Shown: positions 37,005-45,632, counted from the first letter of the stretch. The stretch is DNA of 64,000 nt from an uncultured Pelagibacteraceae bacterium (GCA_902561095.1 CACEOF010000005.1:1-64000); one strand, 5' to 3'. Program-made: numbers and translations. The notes: a model not told the origin generated them from the sequence alone.

Positions 37005-37017
37005 CAACTTTAAGTTG
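37005..37017. promoter_or_regulatory. palindrome upstream of glucose-type binding protein
   Basis: CAACTT-T-AAGTTG, a 6-base inverted repeat with a single central base, 84 bases upstream of the binding-protein ATG in a 183-base gap. The rest of that gap is AT-rich with no ORF or RNA motif I recognise; TATAAA-like sequence overlaps the right edge. A candidate operator for the sugar ABC operon. Confidence 0.35.
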
Positions 37018-37101
37018 TATAAATTATTTTTAATTTACTTTTAGTATTCCTTTTACCTATAGTTGGTGTTTATACAAAAGTTAAATAACAAAAGGGAAGA
37101 T

Positions 37102-38358
37102 ATGAGAAAACTTATAATTGCTTTAATTGCATTTGCTTTCACATCAACTTCATCTTACGCTGGTCCTAAAATTGAGGTTCTGCATTGGTGGACATCAGGT
37201 GGGGAGGCAGCTGCTTTAAAAGTTTTAAAAGATGATTTTGCTGCTAATGGTGGTGAATGGCTGGACATGCCTGTAACAGGTGGTGGTGGAGACGCTGCTA
37301 ATGTGGCGTTGAAAGCAAGAATTGTTGCTGGTGATCCTCCATCTGCATCTCAAATAAAAGGTCCTACAATTCAAGAGTATGACCAAGAGGGTGTTGTAGC
37401 ACCATATAACATTGATCCAATTGCTCAATCAGAAGGTTGGGATAAGTTATTAGATCCAATGATTGCTGCAGTACATAAATGTAAAAATAACAGCGGACCA
37501 TATTGCGCAGCTCCTGTAAATATCCACAGAATTGATTGGATGTGGGCTAATAAAGCTGTTTTTGATGCTAATGGTATTTCAGTTCCAACAACTTGGGATG
37601 AAGTTAATGCTGCTGCTGAAAAACTTAAAGCTGCGGGAATAATTCCATTTGCTCACGGTGGTCAAGCTTGGCAAGATGCTACAGTTTTTGAAGCCGTTGC
37701 TATGGGTATTGGTGGAAATAACTACTATAAGAACTGCTATGTAGATCTAAAAGAAAGTTGTTTAAGAAGTGAGACCACAGTAAAAGTTTTTGACCAAATG
37801 AGAAAACTTCAAAGTTATACTGATGAAGGTAGTCCAGGAAGAGACTGGAACGTTGCTACTGGAATGGTAATTGAAGGAAAAGCAGGTTTCCAAATTATGG
37901 GTGACTGGGCTAAGGGAGAGTTTACTGCTGCTGGAAAAACACCTGGAGTAGATTACTATTGTTCTCCAACTCCTTCTAATAATGGTTACTTATACAATGT
38001 AGATAGCTTTATATTCTACAAAACAAGTGATCCAGATAAACAAGAAGGTCAAAAATTGTTAGCAAAACTAATGATGGGTAAAAACTTCCAAAAAGTATTT
38101 AACCTATACAAAGGTTCTATTCCAGCTAGATTAGATGTTTCAATGGATGAGTTTGACAAATGTGCAAAAACTTCAAACGCGGATATTAAAACTGCAGGTG
38201 CTAGTGGTGGACTAGTTCCAAGTTTTGCTCATGGTATGGCACAAGGAAATACTATGAAAGCTGCTCTACAAGATATTATTACAGAACACTTTAATTCTAA
38301 TATGTCTTCAGTAGATGCTGCAAACGCATTGGCTGACTCAGTTCTAGCTAATATGTAA
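37102..38358 (+). CDS. CUT1-type sugar-binding protein (GtsA-like)
   Basis: 418-residue periplasmic protein with a signal peptide of about 19 residues ending SSYA, then GPKIEVLHWWTSGGEAAAL, the pattern of glucose/mannose-type binding proteins. Further blocks are GDPPSASQIKG, DWMWANKAVFDANGI, WDEVNAAAEKLKAAGI and FQIMGDWAKGEF. The start at 37102 has the RBS AAAGGGAAGA directly upstream and begins the signal peptide; the in-frame ATG at 37063 adds 13 charged residues before it. A terminator follows, then two permeases and an ATPase. Confidence 0.9.
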   Translation: MRKLIIALIAFAFTSTSSYAGPKIEVLHWWTSGGEAAALKVLKDDFAANGGEWLDMPVTGGGGDAANVALKARIVAGDPPSASQIKGPTIQEYDQEGVVAPYNIDPIAQSEGWDKLLDPMIAAVHKCKNNSGPYCAAPVNIHRIDWMWANKAVFDANGISVPTTWDEVNAAAEKLKAAGIIPFAHGGQAWQDATVFEAVAMGIGGNNYYKNCYVDLKESCLRSETTVKVFDQMRKLQSYTDEGSPGRDWNVATGMVIEGKAGFQIMGDWAKGEFTAAGKTPGVDYYCSPTPSNNGYLYNVDSFIFYKTSDPDKQEGQKLLAKLMMGKNFQKVFNLYKGSIPARLDVSMDEFDKCAKTSNADIKTAGASGGLVPSFAHGMAQGNTMKAALQDIITEHFNSNMSSVDAANALADSVLANM

Positions 38359-38372
38359 TACATAAAAAATCT

Positions 38373-38405
38373 AAAGGCCACTTTTAACTAAGTGGCCTTT
38401 TTTTT
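38373..38405 (+). terminator. intrinsic terminator between binding protein and permeases
   Basis: Eleven-base stem with arms 38373-38383 and 38390-38400 (AAAGGCCACTT/AAGTGGCCTTT), 6-base loop, T-run to 38405. It separates the binding-protein gene from the permease gene that starts at 38425. Confidence 0.93.
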
Positions 38406-38424
38406 AATCAAAAAAATATTTATA

Positions 38425-39300
38425 ATGTTCAAGTGGTTAGAAAAAAATTTACCAAAAATCGTAATGGCTCCAGCAGTTGGACTAATTGGTTGGTTTGTTT
38501 ATGGTTTTGTGCTTTGGACTTTATATATATCTTTTACAAATTCAAAAATTTTACCAAAATATGAATTATGGGGTTTTGGACAATATGAAAAGTTATGGGC
38601 TTCAAGAAAATGGCTTATATCGGTAGATAACCTATTAGTTTTCACAGCTTTATTCTTAATTTTTTGCATTGTTATAGGAATAATTTTAGCAATTTTTTTA
38701 GATCAAAAAATTAGAGCTGAGGGTGTCTTAAGAACGATTTATTTATATCCAATGGCACTATCATTTATTGTTACTGGAACTGCATGGAAATGGATTTTAA
38801 ATCCAACTCTTGGAATACAGAAAATGTTTATTGATTGGGGATTTGAAAATTTCACTTTTGATTGGTTGGTCAATAGGGAAATGGCTATTTACACCATTGT
38901 TATAGCAGGTGTATGGCAATCTGCTGGTTTTGTAATGGCTTTATTTTTAGCTGGATTAAGGTCAGTCGAGGATGAAATTGTAAAAGCTGCAAAAATAGAC
39001 GGAGCTGGTTTATTTACCGTTTATTGGAAAATATTACTACCTATGATGAGACCTGTATTCTTTACAAGTTTTGTAATTTTAGTTCATATATCTATTAAAA
39101 GTTATGATCTTATAGTTGCCTTAACACAAGGTGGACCAGGTATTTCAACCACAATGCCAGCTTTATTTATGACACAAGCAGCATTTCATAAAAGTCAAGT
39201 AGGATTATCTGCAGCAAGTGCGATGATGATGTTTATGGCTGTCGCTGCTGTAATAATTCCTTATTTATATTCGGAATTGAGGAGAGAAAATGCAAGATAA
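38425..39300 (+). CDS. CUT1-type sugar ABC permease (first)
   Basis: 291-residue membrane subunit with six hydrophobic segments. The EAA loop appears as EIVKAAKIDGAGLFTVYWKILLPMM around residues 189-213, and TLYISFTNSKILP is typical of MalF/UgpA-type subunits. The start is put at 38425; an upstream in-frame GTG at 38392 lies inside the terminator hairpin. The end overlaps the second permease by 11 bases. Confidence 0.92.
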   Translation: MFKWLEKNLPKIVMAPAVGLIGWFVYGFVLWTLYISFTNSKILPKYELWGFGQYEKLWASRKWLISVDNLLVFTALFLIFCIVIGIILAIFLDQKIRAEGVLRTIYLYPMALSFIVTGTAWKWILNPTLGIQKMFIDWGFENFTFDWLVNREMAIYTIVIAGVWQSAGFVMALFLAGLRSVEDEIVKAAKIDGAGLFTVYWKILLPMMRPVFFTSFVILVHISIKSYDLIVALTQGGPGISTTMPALFMTQAAFHKSQVGLSAASAMMMFMAVAAVIIPYLYSELRRENAR

Positions 39301-40195
39301 CTATCAATCATCTTCTTATAAAGAACTAGAACAAAAGTCTAAATATACAAATATTTTTTTGAGGTGGTTTTTGTATTTTGTTTTAATTCTTTTTGCCTCC
39401 TATTTTATTTTCCCTCTTTATGTAATGGTTGTTACATCACTTAAAACAATGGAAGAAATTCGACAAGGAACACTTTTAACTTGGCCTAGCTCATTAAATT
39501 TTGACTCATGGTTAGTTGCTTGGGGAGGAAGAGGTTATGGAGCAGGAGATACTTTTTTAAGACCATATTTTTGGAATTCAATTAAGATGGTTGTACCAGC
39601 GGTATTTTTTTCTACATTCATAGGAGCAATGACGGGTTATGTTTTAACTAAATGGAGATTTAGAGGAGATCAATGGGTTTTTCTATTTTTATTATTTGGA
39701 TGTTTTATTCCTTTCCAAGCAATATTACTTCCTATGGCTAGAACTCTGGGAACTTTAGGAATATCAAATTCAGTTGTCGGACTTGTATTAGTTCATACAG
39801 TCTACGGAATTCCATTTACTACTTTATTTTTTAGAAATTATTATATTTCAGTGCCTACCGAATTAGTGAAAGCTGCAAGAATAGACGGGGCAGGTTTTTT
39901 TAAAATATTTTTTAAAATTTTACTTCCTATTTCGGCACCAATAATAGTTGTAACTGTTATTTGGCAATTTACCCAAATCTGGAATGACTTTTTGTTTGGA
40001 TCAACTTTTTCATTTGGAGAGGCAGCACCAATTCAGGTTGCTTTAAACAATATGGTTTTATCAAGCACAAGTGTTAAAGAGTATAATGTCGATATGGCCT
40101 CAGCAATTATCGCTGGAATACCAACACTTATTGTATACGTTTTAGCAGGAAAATATTTTATTAGAGGATTAACTTCAGGAGCTGTGAAAGGATAA
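39290..40195 (+). CDS. CUT1-type sugar ABC permease (second)
   Basis: 301-residue MalG/GtsC-like subunit with six hydrophobic segments. The N-terminal tail is polar (about 22 residues), then YFVLILFASYFIFPLYVMVVTSLK. The EAA loop is ELVKAARIDGAGFFKIFFKILLPIS near 200-224. It pairs with the preceding permease; overlap at the start and a 2-base gap to the ATPase indicate co-translation. Confidence 0.92.
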   Translation: MQDNYQSSSYKELEQKSKYTNIFLRWFLYFVLILFASYFIFPLYVMVVTSLKTMEEIRQGTLLTWPSSLNFDSWLVAWGGRGYGAGDTFLRPYFWNSIKMVVPAVFFSTFIGAMTGYVLTKWRFRGDQWVFLFLLFGCFIPFQAILLPMARTLGTLGISNSVVGLVLVHTVYGIPFTTLFFRNYYISVPTELVKAARIDGAGFFKIFFKILLPISAPIIVVTVIWQFTQIWNDFLFGSTFSFGEAAPIQVALNNMVLSSTSVKEYNVDMASAIIAGIPTLIVYVLAGKYFIRGLTSGAVKG

Positions 40196-40197
40196 GC

Positions 40198-41292
40198 ATG
40201 AAAACTTTAAAAATTGAGGAACTATCAAAAAACTTTGGAACGACTGAGGTATTGAGAAAAATTAATTTAGAAATTGATGAGGGAAATTTTTTAGTACTAT
40301 TGGGACCCTCTGGATGTGGAAAGTCAACTTTATTAAATATTATTGCAGGGCTTGAAACAATTAATGAGGGAAATGTTTTTATAGATGATTATAATGTTAG
40401 TAAAGTAGAGCCAAAAGATAGAAATATTGCAATGGTATTTCAATCTTATGCACTCTATCCATCCATGAATGTAAAAGAAAATATGGTTTTTGGTCTTAAG
40501 CAAGCCAAAACCTCAAAAGAAAAAATTGAAGAACAATTGGAAAAAGTTTCAACATTTTTACAGGTAGATAAATTATTAGAAAGAAAACCATCTCAGTTAT
40601 CTGGAGGTCAAAGGCAGAGAGTTGCTATTGGTAGAGCTTTAGTAAGAGAGCCAAGAATTTTTTTATTTGATGAACCATTATCAAATTTGGATGCAAAATT
40701 AAGAGTAGAAATGAGAAGAGAAATAAAAAAACTTCACCAACAATTAAAAACTACTGTAGTCTATGTAACTCACGACCAGACAGAGGCAATGAGTTTAGGA
40801 ACAAAAATTGCCATAATGAATCACGGAGTAATTCAACAAAATGATACTCCAGAAAATATATATAATAAACCTAGTAATACTTTTGTAGCAGATTTTATTG
40901 GATCACCATCGATGAATTTAATCAAAGGTAAATTAATTGAAAATTCAAATAATATTTCGTTTATTGCTGATGGATCAACTTTAGAGGTTCCAATTAATAA
41001 TTATGACTTTATAGAAAAGCCAGATTTAAATAACAAAGAAATATATTTTGGAATTAGACCAGAGCATATTTATTTTAAAAAATTTAATGAGGAAGACTTT
41101 GATATTAATCTACGAGCTGATTTAAGTGAGTATATTGGTCATGAACAAATAGTCACATTAGACTATTCAAATCAAGAAATTCTAGCAAAATTCCCTTCTA
41201 CAATTAAGATTGAACTTGAAAAAGAAATGAAATTATATTTTGATTTAAAACATACATCTTTATTTGATTTTAAGACAAAGGTAAGACTTTAA
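40198..41292 (+). CDS. sugar ABC ATPase (MalK/UgpC/MsmX type)
   Basis: 364-residue ATPase. Walker A is GPSGCGKST, Q-loop VFQSYALYP, signature LSGGQRQRVAIGRAL, Walker B IFLFDEPLSNLDAKLR, H-loop VYVTHDQTEAM. The ~130 residues after position 235 form the regulatory TOBE/MalK-like domain, including YFGIRPEHIYF. Energises the two permeases upstream; the ABC set is complete with the binding protein at 37.1 kb. Confidence 0.95.
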   Translation: MKTLKIEELSKNFGTTEVLRKINLEIDEGNFLVLLGPSGCGKSTLLNIIAGLETINEGNVFIDDYNVSKVEPKDRNIAMVFQSYALYPSMNVKENMVFGLKQAKTSKEKIEEQLEKVSTFLQVDKLLERKPSQLSGGQRQRVAIGRALVREPRIFLFDEPLSNLDAKLRVEMRREIKKLHQQLKTTVVYVTHDQTEAMSLGTKIAIMNHGVIQQNDTPENIYNKPSNTFVADFIGSPSMNLIKGKLIENSNNISFIADGSTLEVPINNYDFIEKPDLNNKEIYFGIRPEHIYFKKFNEEDFDINLRADLSEYIGHEQIVTLDYSNQEILAKFPSTIKIELEKEMKLYFDLKHTSLFDFKTKVRL

Positions 41293-41294
41293 TT

Positions 41295-42056
41295 ATGAAG
41301 GTAACATACTCAGATTTAAAAAATAAAAGAGTATTTATTTCTGGAGGTGGTTCTGGAATTGGAGCTACTATTGTTGAATATTTTTGTGAACAAAAAAGTG
41401 AAGTTTACTTCATAGACATTGACATTAAATCATCTAATAAATTAATTAAAAAGATAAAAAAAAAGAGATTCAGAGTTCCTAAATTCATTGAATGTAATAT
41501 TTTGGATGTTAAAAAATTACAAAAAATTATTAAAGATATTATTTCCAAAAAAGGTGCAATTCATTGTTTAATTAATAGTGCTGCAAATGATGATAGGCAT
41601 ACTACAGAACAAGTTGATGAGAAGTATTGGGAAAATAGAATGGGAATTAATTTAAAACATTATTTTTTTGCTGCACAAGCAGTTGTAAAAGGTATGAAAA
41701 AAATCAAATCAGGATCTATTGTTAATCTGAGTTCAGTATCATGGGTATTAGGAGAAGGGGATAAAGTTGTTTATGAAACGGCAAAATCAGCTGTGGTCGG
41801 TTTAACTAGATCTTTCGCTCAAGAATTTGGGAAATACAACATTAGAACTAATTCTGTCATACCAGGCTCAATTGCCACAGAGAGACAGATAAAGCACTGG
41901 CTTACACCTAAATACAAAAAACTTATATTAGATAGTCAGGCAATTAAAAGACAACTTAAACCAGATGATGTAGCTAGCTTGGTATTATTTTTATCATCAG
42001 ATCAGTCTTCAGGGTGCACAAAGCAAAGTTTTGTTGTTGATGGTGGAATAACTTAA
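41295..42056 (+). CDS. aldose 1-dehydrogenase-like SDR
   Basis: 253-residue SDR resembling D-xylose, L-arabinose and D-galactose 1-dehydrogenases. Cofactor motif SGGGSGIGATI; the diagnostic NSAANDDRHTTEQV segment; catalytic Ser in NLSSVSWVLG; YETAKSA with catalytic Tyr and Lys; SVIPGSIATERQIKHW; and the C-terminal SSGCTKQSFVVDGG. Such enzymes oxidise aldoses to lactones at the start of non-phosphorylative pathways. It directly follows a complete sugar importer (2-base gap), so it probably acts on the imported sugar. Confidence 0.85.
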   Translation: MKVTYSDLKNKRVFISGGGSGIGATIVEYFCEQKSEVYFIDIDIKSSNKLIKKIKKKRFRVPKFIECNILDVKKLQKIIKDIISKKGAIHCLINSAANDDRHTTEQVDEKYWENRMGINLKHYFFAAQAVVKGMKKIKSGSIVNLSSVSWVLGEGDKVVYETAKSAVVGLTRSFAQEFGKYNIRTNSVIPGSIATERQIKHWLTPKYKKLILDSQAIKRQLKPDDVASLVLFLSSDQSSGCTKQSFVVDGGIT

Positions 42057-42100
42057 TTTTAAGTAAAAAATAATTTTTATTAATTTATAAGAAATAAAAC

Positions 42101-43165
42101 TTAAAGATTTGATAAAATAGATTTAGAACATTCAATAGTATTGCATTCACCACCCAAATCTTTAGTTCTATTTTTTTCATTTTTTAAAGATTTTTCAATA
42201 GCTTTTACAATTGAATTAGCAGCTTCTTTTTCCCCCAAATAATCTAACATCATTGCACCAGACCAAATTTGTCCAACCGGATTAGCAACTCCCTTTCCAG
42301 CTATATCAGGTGCAGAACCATGTACCGGCTCAAACAATGACGGGTATTTATTTTCCGGATTAATATTACCTGATGGAGCAATTCCAATAGTTCCAGTGCA
42401 AGCTGGTCCCAGATCAGATAAAATATCTCCAAATAAGTTTGATGCCACAACTACATCAAACCATTCAGGGTTTAAAACAAATCTTGCTACCAAAATATCA
42501 ATGTGAAATTGATCAGTGTTAATTTCAGGATAATTTTTTTTCATTTTTTCAAAACGTTCATCCCAAAATGGCATGGTGATCGAAATACCATTAGACTTCG
42601 TTGCATTTGTTAATTTTTTTCTTTTTCTAATTTTTGCTAATTCAAAAGCAAATTTTTGAACTCTATCAATTCCATGAGCAGACATAATTGTTTCTTGAAT
42701 GGCTATTTCACGATCTGTATTTTTGTACATTCTTCCACCAACAGATGAATATTCTCCTTCGGTGTTCTCCCTAACAATCATCATGTCAATATCTCCAGGT
42801 TTTTTATTAGCTAATGGTGAATTTACACCTGGGAAAAGCTTAACCGGTCTAAGATTTATATATTGATCAAACTCTCTTCTGAACTGGAGGAGAGATCCCC
42901 ATAAAGAAATATGATCAGGCAACTGATCTGGCATTCCTACTGCACCGAAAAATATTGCATCATGTTTAATCAGAGTATCTTTCCAATCATCAGGAAGCAT
43001 TTTTCCGTGCTTTTCATAATAATCACATGATGCAAAATCGTATTCTGTAAAGCTTATTTTAAATTGATGTTTTAAGGCTACATCTTTAAGTACTTTAATT
43101 CCTTCTGGCACCACTTCTTTTCCAATCCCGTCTCCAGGAATAGCTGCAACATTATATTCTTTCAT
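42101..43165 (-). CDS. tartrate/D-malate dehydrogenase (isopropylmalate DH family)
   Basis: 354-residue NAD-dependent beta-decarboxylating dehydrogenase. Family signature is IPGDGIGKEV at the N-terminus, then GAVGMPDQLPDHISLWG and LRPVKLFPGV, which mark the TtuC/DmlA branch rather than LeuB. The metal and substrate residues lie in NLFGDILSDLG and EPVHGSAPDIAGKGVANP. It would oxidise tartrate or D-malate to oxaloglycolate or pyruvate plus CO2. Convergent to the aldose dehydrogenase; the last gene of the catabolic island. Confidence 0.88.
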   Translation of the reverse strand: MKEYNVAAIPGDGIGKEVVPEGIKVLKDVALKHQFKISFTEYDFASCDYYEKHGKMLPDDWKDTLIKHDAIFFGAVGMPDQLPDHISLWGSLLQFRREFDQYINLRPVKLFPGVNSPLANKKPGDIDMMIVRENTEGEYSSVGGRMYKNTDREIAIQETIMSAHGIDRVQKFAFELAKIRKRKKLTNATKSNGISITMPFWDERFEKMKKNYPEINTDQFHIDILVARFVLNPEWFDVVVASNLFGDILSDLGPACTGTIGIAPSGNINPENKYPSLFEPVHGSAPDIAGKGVANPVGQIWSGAMMLDYLGEKEAANSIVKAIEKSLKNEKNRTKDLGGECNTIECSKSILSNL

Positions 43166-43268
43166 AAATGATAGGTATACTTCAAAAACTCACAAATGCC
43201 ATTGTTAAATAATCTTTAAACTTTTAAACATTCATTGTTTTGCCAAATTTTATTTGTTAATTTTACTT

Positions 43269-43778
43269 ATGAAAAAGTTAGTTCTTACAATTTTACTAAG
43301 CATATTTTTTTCTGTTAACTCAAATGCCGCATGCGATGATCCATTAACTGAAGGTGTAGATTATTCTAATTGTAGATTTTCTGATGCACAAGATTTACAA
43401 GGAAGCTATTTCCCAAATTCTAATTTGTCTTTTGCAAGTTTTATTCAGGTAAATTTAGACAAAAGCATAATGATGAACTCCAATTTATCATTTGGAACAT
43501 TTCCCGAGTCTACATTTGTAAGAGCTAATCTGTATGAAACAGTTTCTATAGGTGCCAATTTTGAAAAAACAAATTTCACTGGTGCCAATCTAACAAGAGT
43601 GGATTTTATGGGGGCAACTTTAATTGAAGCTAATTTTCAGAACTCAAATTTAATGGAGTCAAACTTTACCTCTTCAAATATAACTAATGCTAACTTTGAT
43701 GGTGCTAATTTAATTGGTGCAACTTGGACTAATGGACAAACATGTGGTCCAGAGTCAATTGGAACCTGCAATCAATAG
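43269..43778 (+). CDS. secreted pentapeptide-repeat protein
   Basis: 169-residue protein with a signal peptide (KKLVLTILLSIFFSVNSNA) followed by CDDPLTEGVDYSNCRF. From about residue 40 to 155 it consists of pentapeptide repeats of the A(N/S)(L/F)xx type, about 18-20 units, which fold as a right-handed quadrilateral beta-helix. Start at 43269 rather than the upstream TTG at 43254, since the signal peptide begins there. Two Cys near the N-terminus and two in the tail (TCGPESIGTC) may form disulfides. Function is unknown. Confidence 0.8.
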   Translation: MKKLVLTILLSIFFSVNSNAACDDPLTEGVDYSNCRFSDAQDLQGSYFPNSNLSFASFIQVNLDKSIMMNSNLSFGTFPESTFVRANLYETVSIGANFEKTNFTGANLTRVDFMGATLIEANFQNSNLMESNFTSSNITNANFDGANLIGATWTNGQTCGPESIGTCNQ

Positions 43779-43781
43779 TCA

Positions 43782-44066
43782 ATGAGCAGTTCCGTTAAGA
43801 CTGATGATGTAATCTTCAATTTTTTTAAGCAAATTTGTGATGAAAAAGATGATCAAAAATGTGTTGAGCTTGGAAAAAGCTGGATAAATGCAATGGAAAC
43901 TAATTTATCTAATATGGAGGCAAACTTAAACGGTGCTGATAAATTAAAGCACAAAGATGACATTCAAAGTAATAGAGATCATTTGAATAGTTTAAAAAAC
44001 AAAACCTCCTCTGAGTGGAGAGATTATGCAACTCAATGTATGGTTGAAATACTAAGTCAAAAATAA
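43782..44066 (+). CDS. small hypothetical protein (94 aa)
   Basis: Soluble 94-residue helical protein with no signal peptide and three Cys (CDEKDDQKC and ATQC). It follows the pentapeptide-repeat gene by 3 bases, so it is co-transcribed. Acidic and basic residues alternate in a pattern suggesting a helical bundle. I do not recognise the family. A promoter-like TATATAAT lies near the following riboswitch, so it is not part of the thiV transcript. Confidence 0.65.
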   Translation: MSSSVKTDDVIFNFFKQICDEKDDQKCVELGKSWINAMETNLSNMEANLNGADKLKHKDDIQSNRDHLNSLKNKTSSEWRDYATQCMVEILSQK

Positions 44067-44111
44067 AATTAAAAAATTTTTAAGCTTTTCTTTTCAACGT
44101 GTATATAATAG

Positions 44112-44189
44112 AAAATTTACAAGGGGTGTCTTTATAGACTGAGATTATACCCTAAGAACCTGTCCGGTAATTCAGAAAGGGATAAAATG
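44112..44189 (+). promoter_or_regulatory. TPP riboswitch (THI box) overlapping the thiV start
   Basis: Conserved TPP aptamer elements occur in order: GGGGTGTC at 44123-44130, P3 hairpin GTCT-TTAT-AGAC, CTGAGA at 44139-44144, ATACCC at 44148-44153, AACCTG at 44157-44162, CCGGTAAT at 44164-44171, and AAAGGGA at 44176-44182. The last element is also the Shine-Dalgarno sequence, 5-6 bases before the ATG at 44187. No terminator follows, so control is most likely at translation initiation. A promoter-like GTATATAATAG lies at 44101-44111. Confidence 0.93.
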
Positions 44190-45629
44190 GATAAAACATA
44201 CTTTATAAGTCAATCATCATCATTAACATTAGTTATATTTATAAGTTTAATATTTGTAATTTTTGGAATTTATCATTCAAAAAAATTCCAAGGAATAAAT
44301 AATTATTTAACTGCGAATAGAAATATTGGTTTGTTTTCGCTTACAACAAGTTTAGTTGCATCAGCATTAGGCGCCTGGATTTTATTTGGACCAGCTTCAG
44401 CTTCAACATGGGGTGGCATAGGAGCAGTAATTGGTTATGCATTGGGAACTGGTTTTCCAATGATATTTTTGATTTATTTGGGAAAAAAAATTAGAAGAGA
44501 CTTTCCTAAAGGCTCTTCACTTATTGAATATATGAGAAAAAAATTTGGTAAAAGTTTATTTAAATTAATTTTGCTAATGACAATTTTTTATATGTTTATT
44601 TTTTTATGTGCAGAAGTTACTGCTGTAGCTGTCCTAATTAATTATATTTCTGGAACAGAATTATGGATTACTGCATTGATAGTTATTATTTCTACTTTAA
44701 CTTATACTTTGTATGGAGGTTTGAGGGCTTCAATCTTTACAGATAATATTCAGATGTTTGTCATAGCAGTTTTGTTATTGATAACAATTTCATACATTAC
44801 ATTGTTTAATGGAAATAATTTTTCTTTTGAGTTTATTGAAAGTAAAAATCCTCAGCTCTTGAGCTCTTCTTATGTACCAAGCTATACTGCAGGTTTGACT
44901 TTTTTTATCGCAGTAGCTGCAACAAATTTATTTCATCAAGGTAATTGGCAAAGAGTTTATGCTGCTAAAAATTATGAAACACTTAAAAAAGGATTGATTA
45001 TTTCCTTTTTAATTATTGTTCCAATTGTATTCTTAATGGGTTTTATAGGTATGGTGTCTTTTTCAGTTGATCCAACTAACAGACCAGATCTTGGATTTTT
45101 TACATTACTGTTAAAAGAGCAAACTAAATTATTGTCATTATTAATTATCGTTCTTGGATTGGCTTTAACTATTTCGACAGCAGATACACTAGTTAATGCG
45201 ATATCAAGTCTGTTTGTAGTTGATGGCAAAGCAACATTTAATTTTGATAAGAAAACCGATTATTTAAAACTTTCTAAATATTTCATTATCGGGCTGTCAA
45301 TTATTGTATTTGTTATTGCTTCAAAAGGATTTGATATATTATATTTATTTTTGCTAGCAGATTTATTTTGTTGTGCTTTTGTTTTAACTGTTTTTTATAG
45401 TTTCTATAATAAAAGAATTAACGAAAAGATTGCTTACATTTCCATAATAGCTGGATTAATTGCTGGATTTTTAATGTTTCCTTTTCCAGATTTTTCTAAA
45501 AGTTTATTGGTAGGAGTGTTGGTACCAAAAGAAGTATTTAGCTCTTTTGTTTCTCAATCTTTATTATTTTTATCTTTTTTAATTGCAACTTTTTTGCCAG
45601 CTGTGATTTTAAAAATAAAAAAATTTTAA
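44187..45629 (+). CDS. thiV: sodium:solute symporter, ThiV-like thiamin-precursor transporter
   Basis: 480-residue SSS-family protein with about thirteen hydrophobic segments. Landmarks are TANRNIGLFSLTTSLVASALGAW near residues 38-60, FTDNIQMFVIAVLLL, NLFHQGNWQRVYAAKN near 247-262, and ALTISTADTLVNAISS. The TPP riboswitch upstream makes a role in uptake of thiamin or its pyrimidine precursor very likely; SAR11 bacteria are known to lack ThiC and to carry a riboswitch-controlled SSS transporter named ThiV. The precise substrate is inferred from that knowledge. Confidence 0.88.
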   Translation: MDKTYFISQSSSLTLVIFISLIFVIFGIYHSKKFQGINNYLTANRNIGLFSLTTSLVASALGAWILFGPASASTWGGIGAVIGYALGTGFPMIFLIYLGKKIRRDFPKGSSLIEYMRKKFGKSLFKLILLMTIFYMFIFLCAEVTAVAVLINYISGTELWITALIVIISTLTYTLYGGLRASIFTDNIQMFVIAVLLLITISYITLFNGNNFSFEFIESKNPQLLSSSYVPSYTAGLTFFIAVAATNLFHQGNWQRVYAAKNYETLKKGLIISFLIIVPIVFLMGFIGMVSFSVDPTNRPDLGFFTLLLKEQTKLLSLLIIVLGLALTISTADTLVNAISSLFVVDGKATFNFDKKTDYLKLSKYFIIGLSIIVFVIASKGFDILYLFLLADLFCCAFVLTVFYSFYNKRINEKIAYISIIAGLIAGFLMFPFPDFSKSLLVGVLVPKEVFSSFVSQSLLFLSFLIATFLPAVILKIKKF

Positions 45630-45632
45630 TTA

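Noticed and set aside
37063..37101. Upstream in-frame ATG for the glucose-type binding protein
   Set aside because: It would put 13 charged residues before a clean signal peptide; the RBS AAAGGGAAGA is next to the ATG at 37102.
38392..38424. GTG start at 38392 for the first CUT1 permease
   Set aside because: The codon lies in the terminator hairpin; ATG at 38425 gives the normal permease N-terminus.
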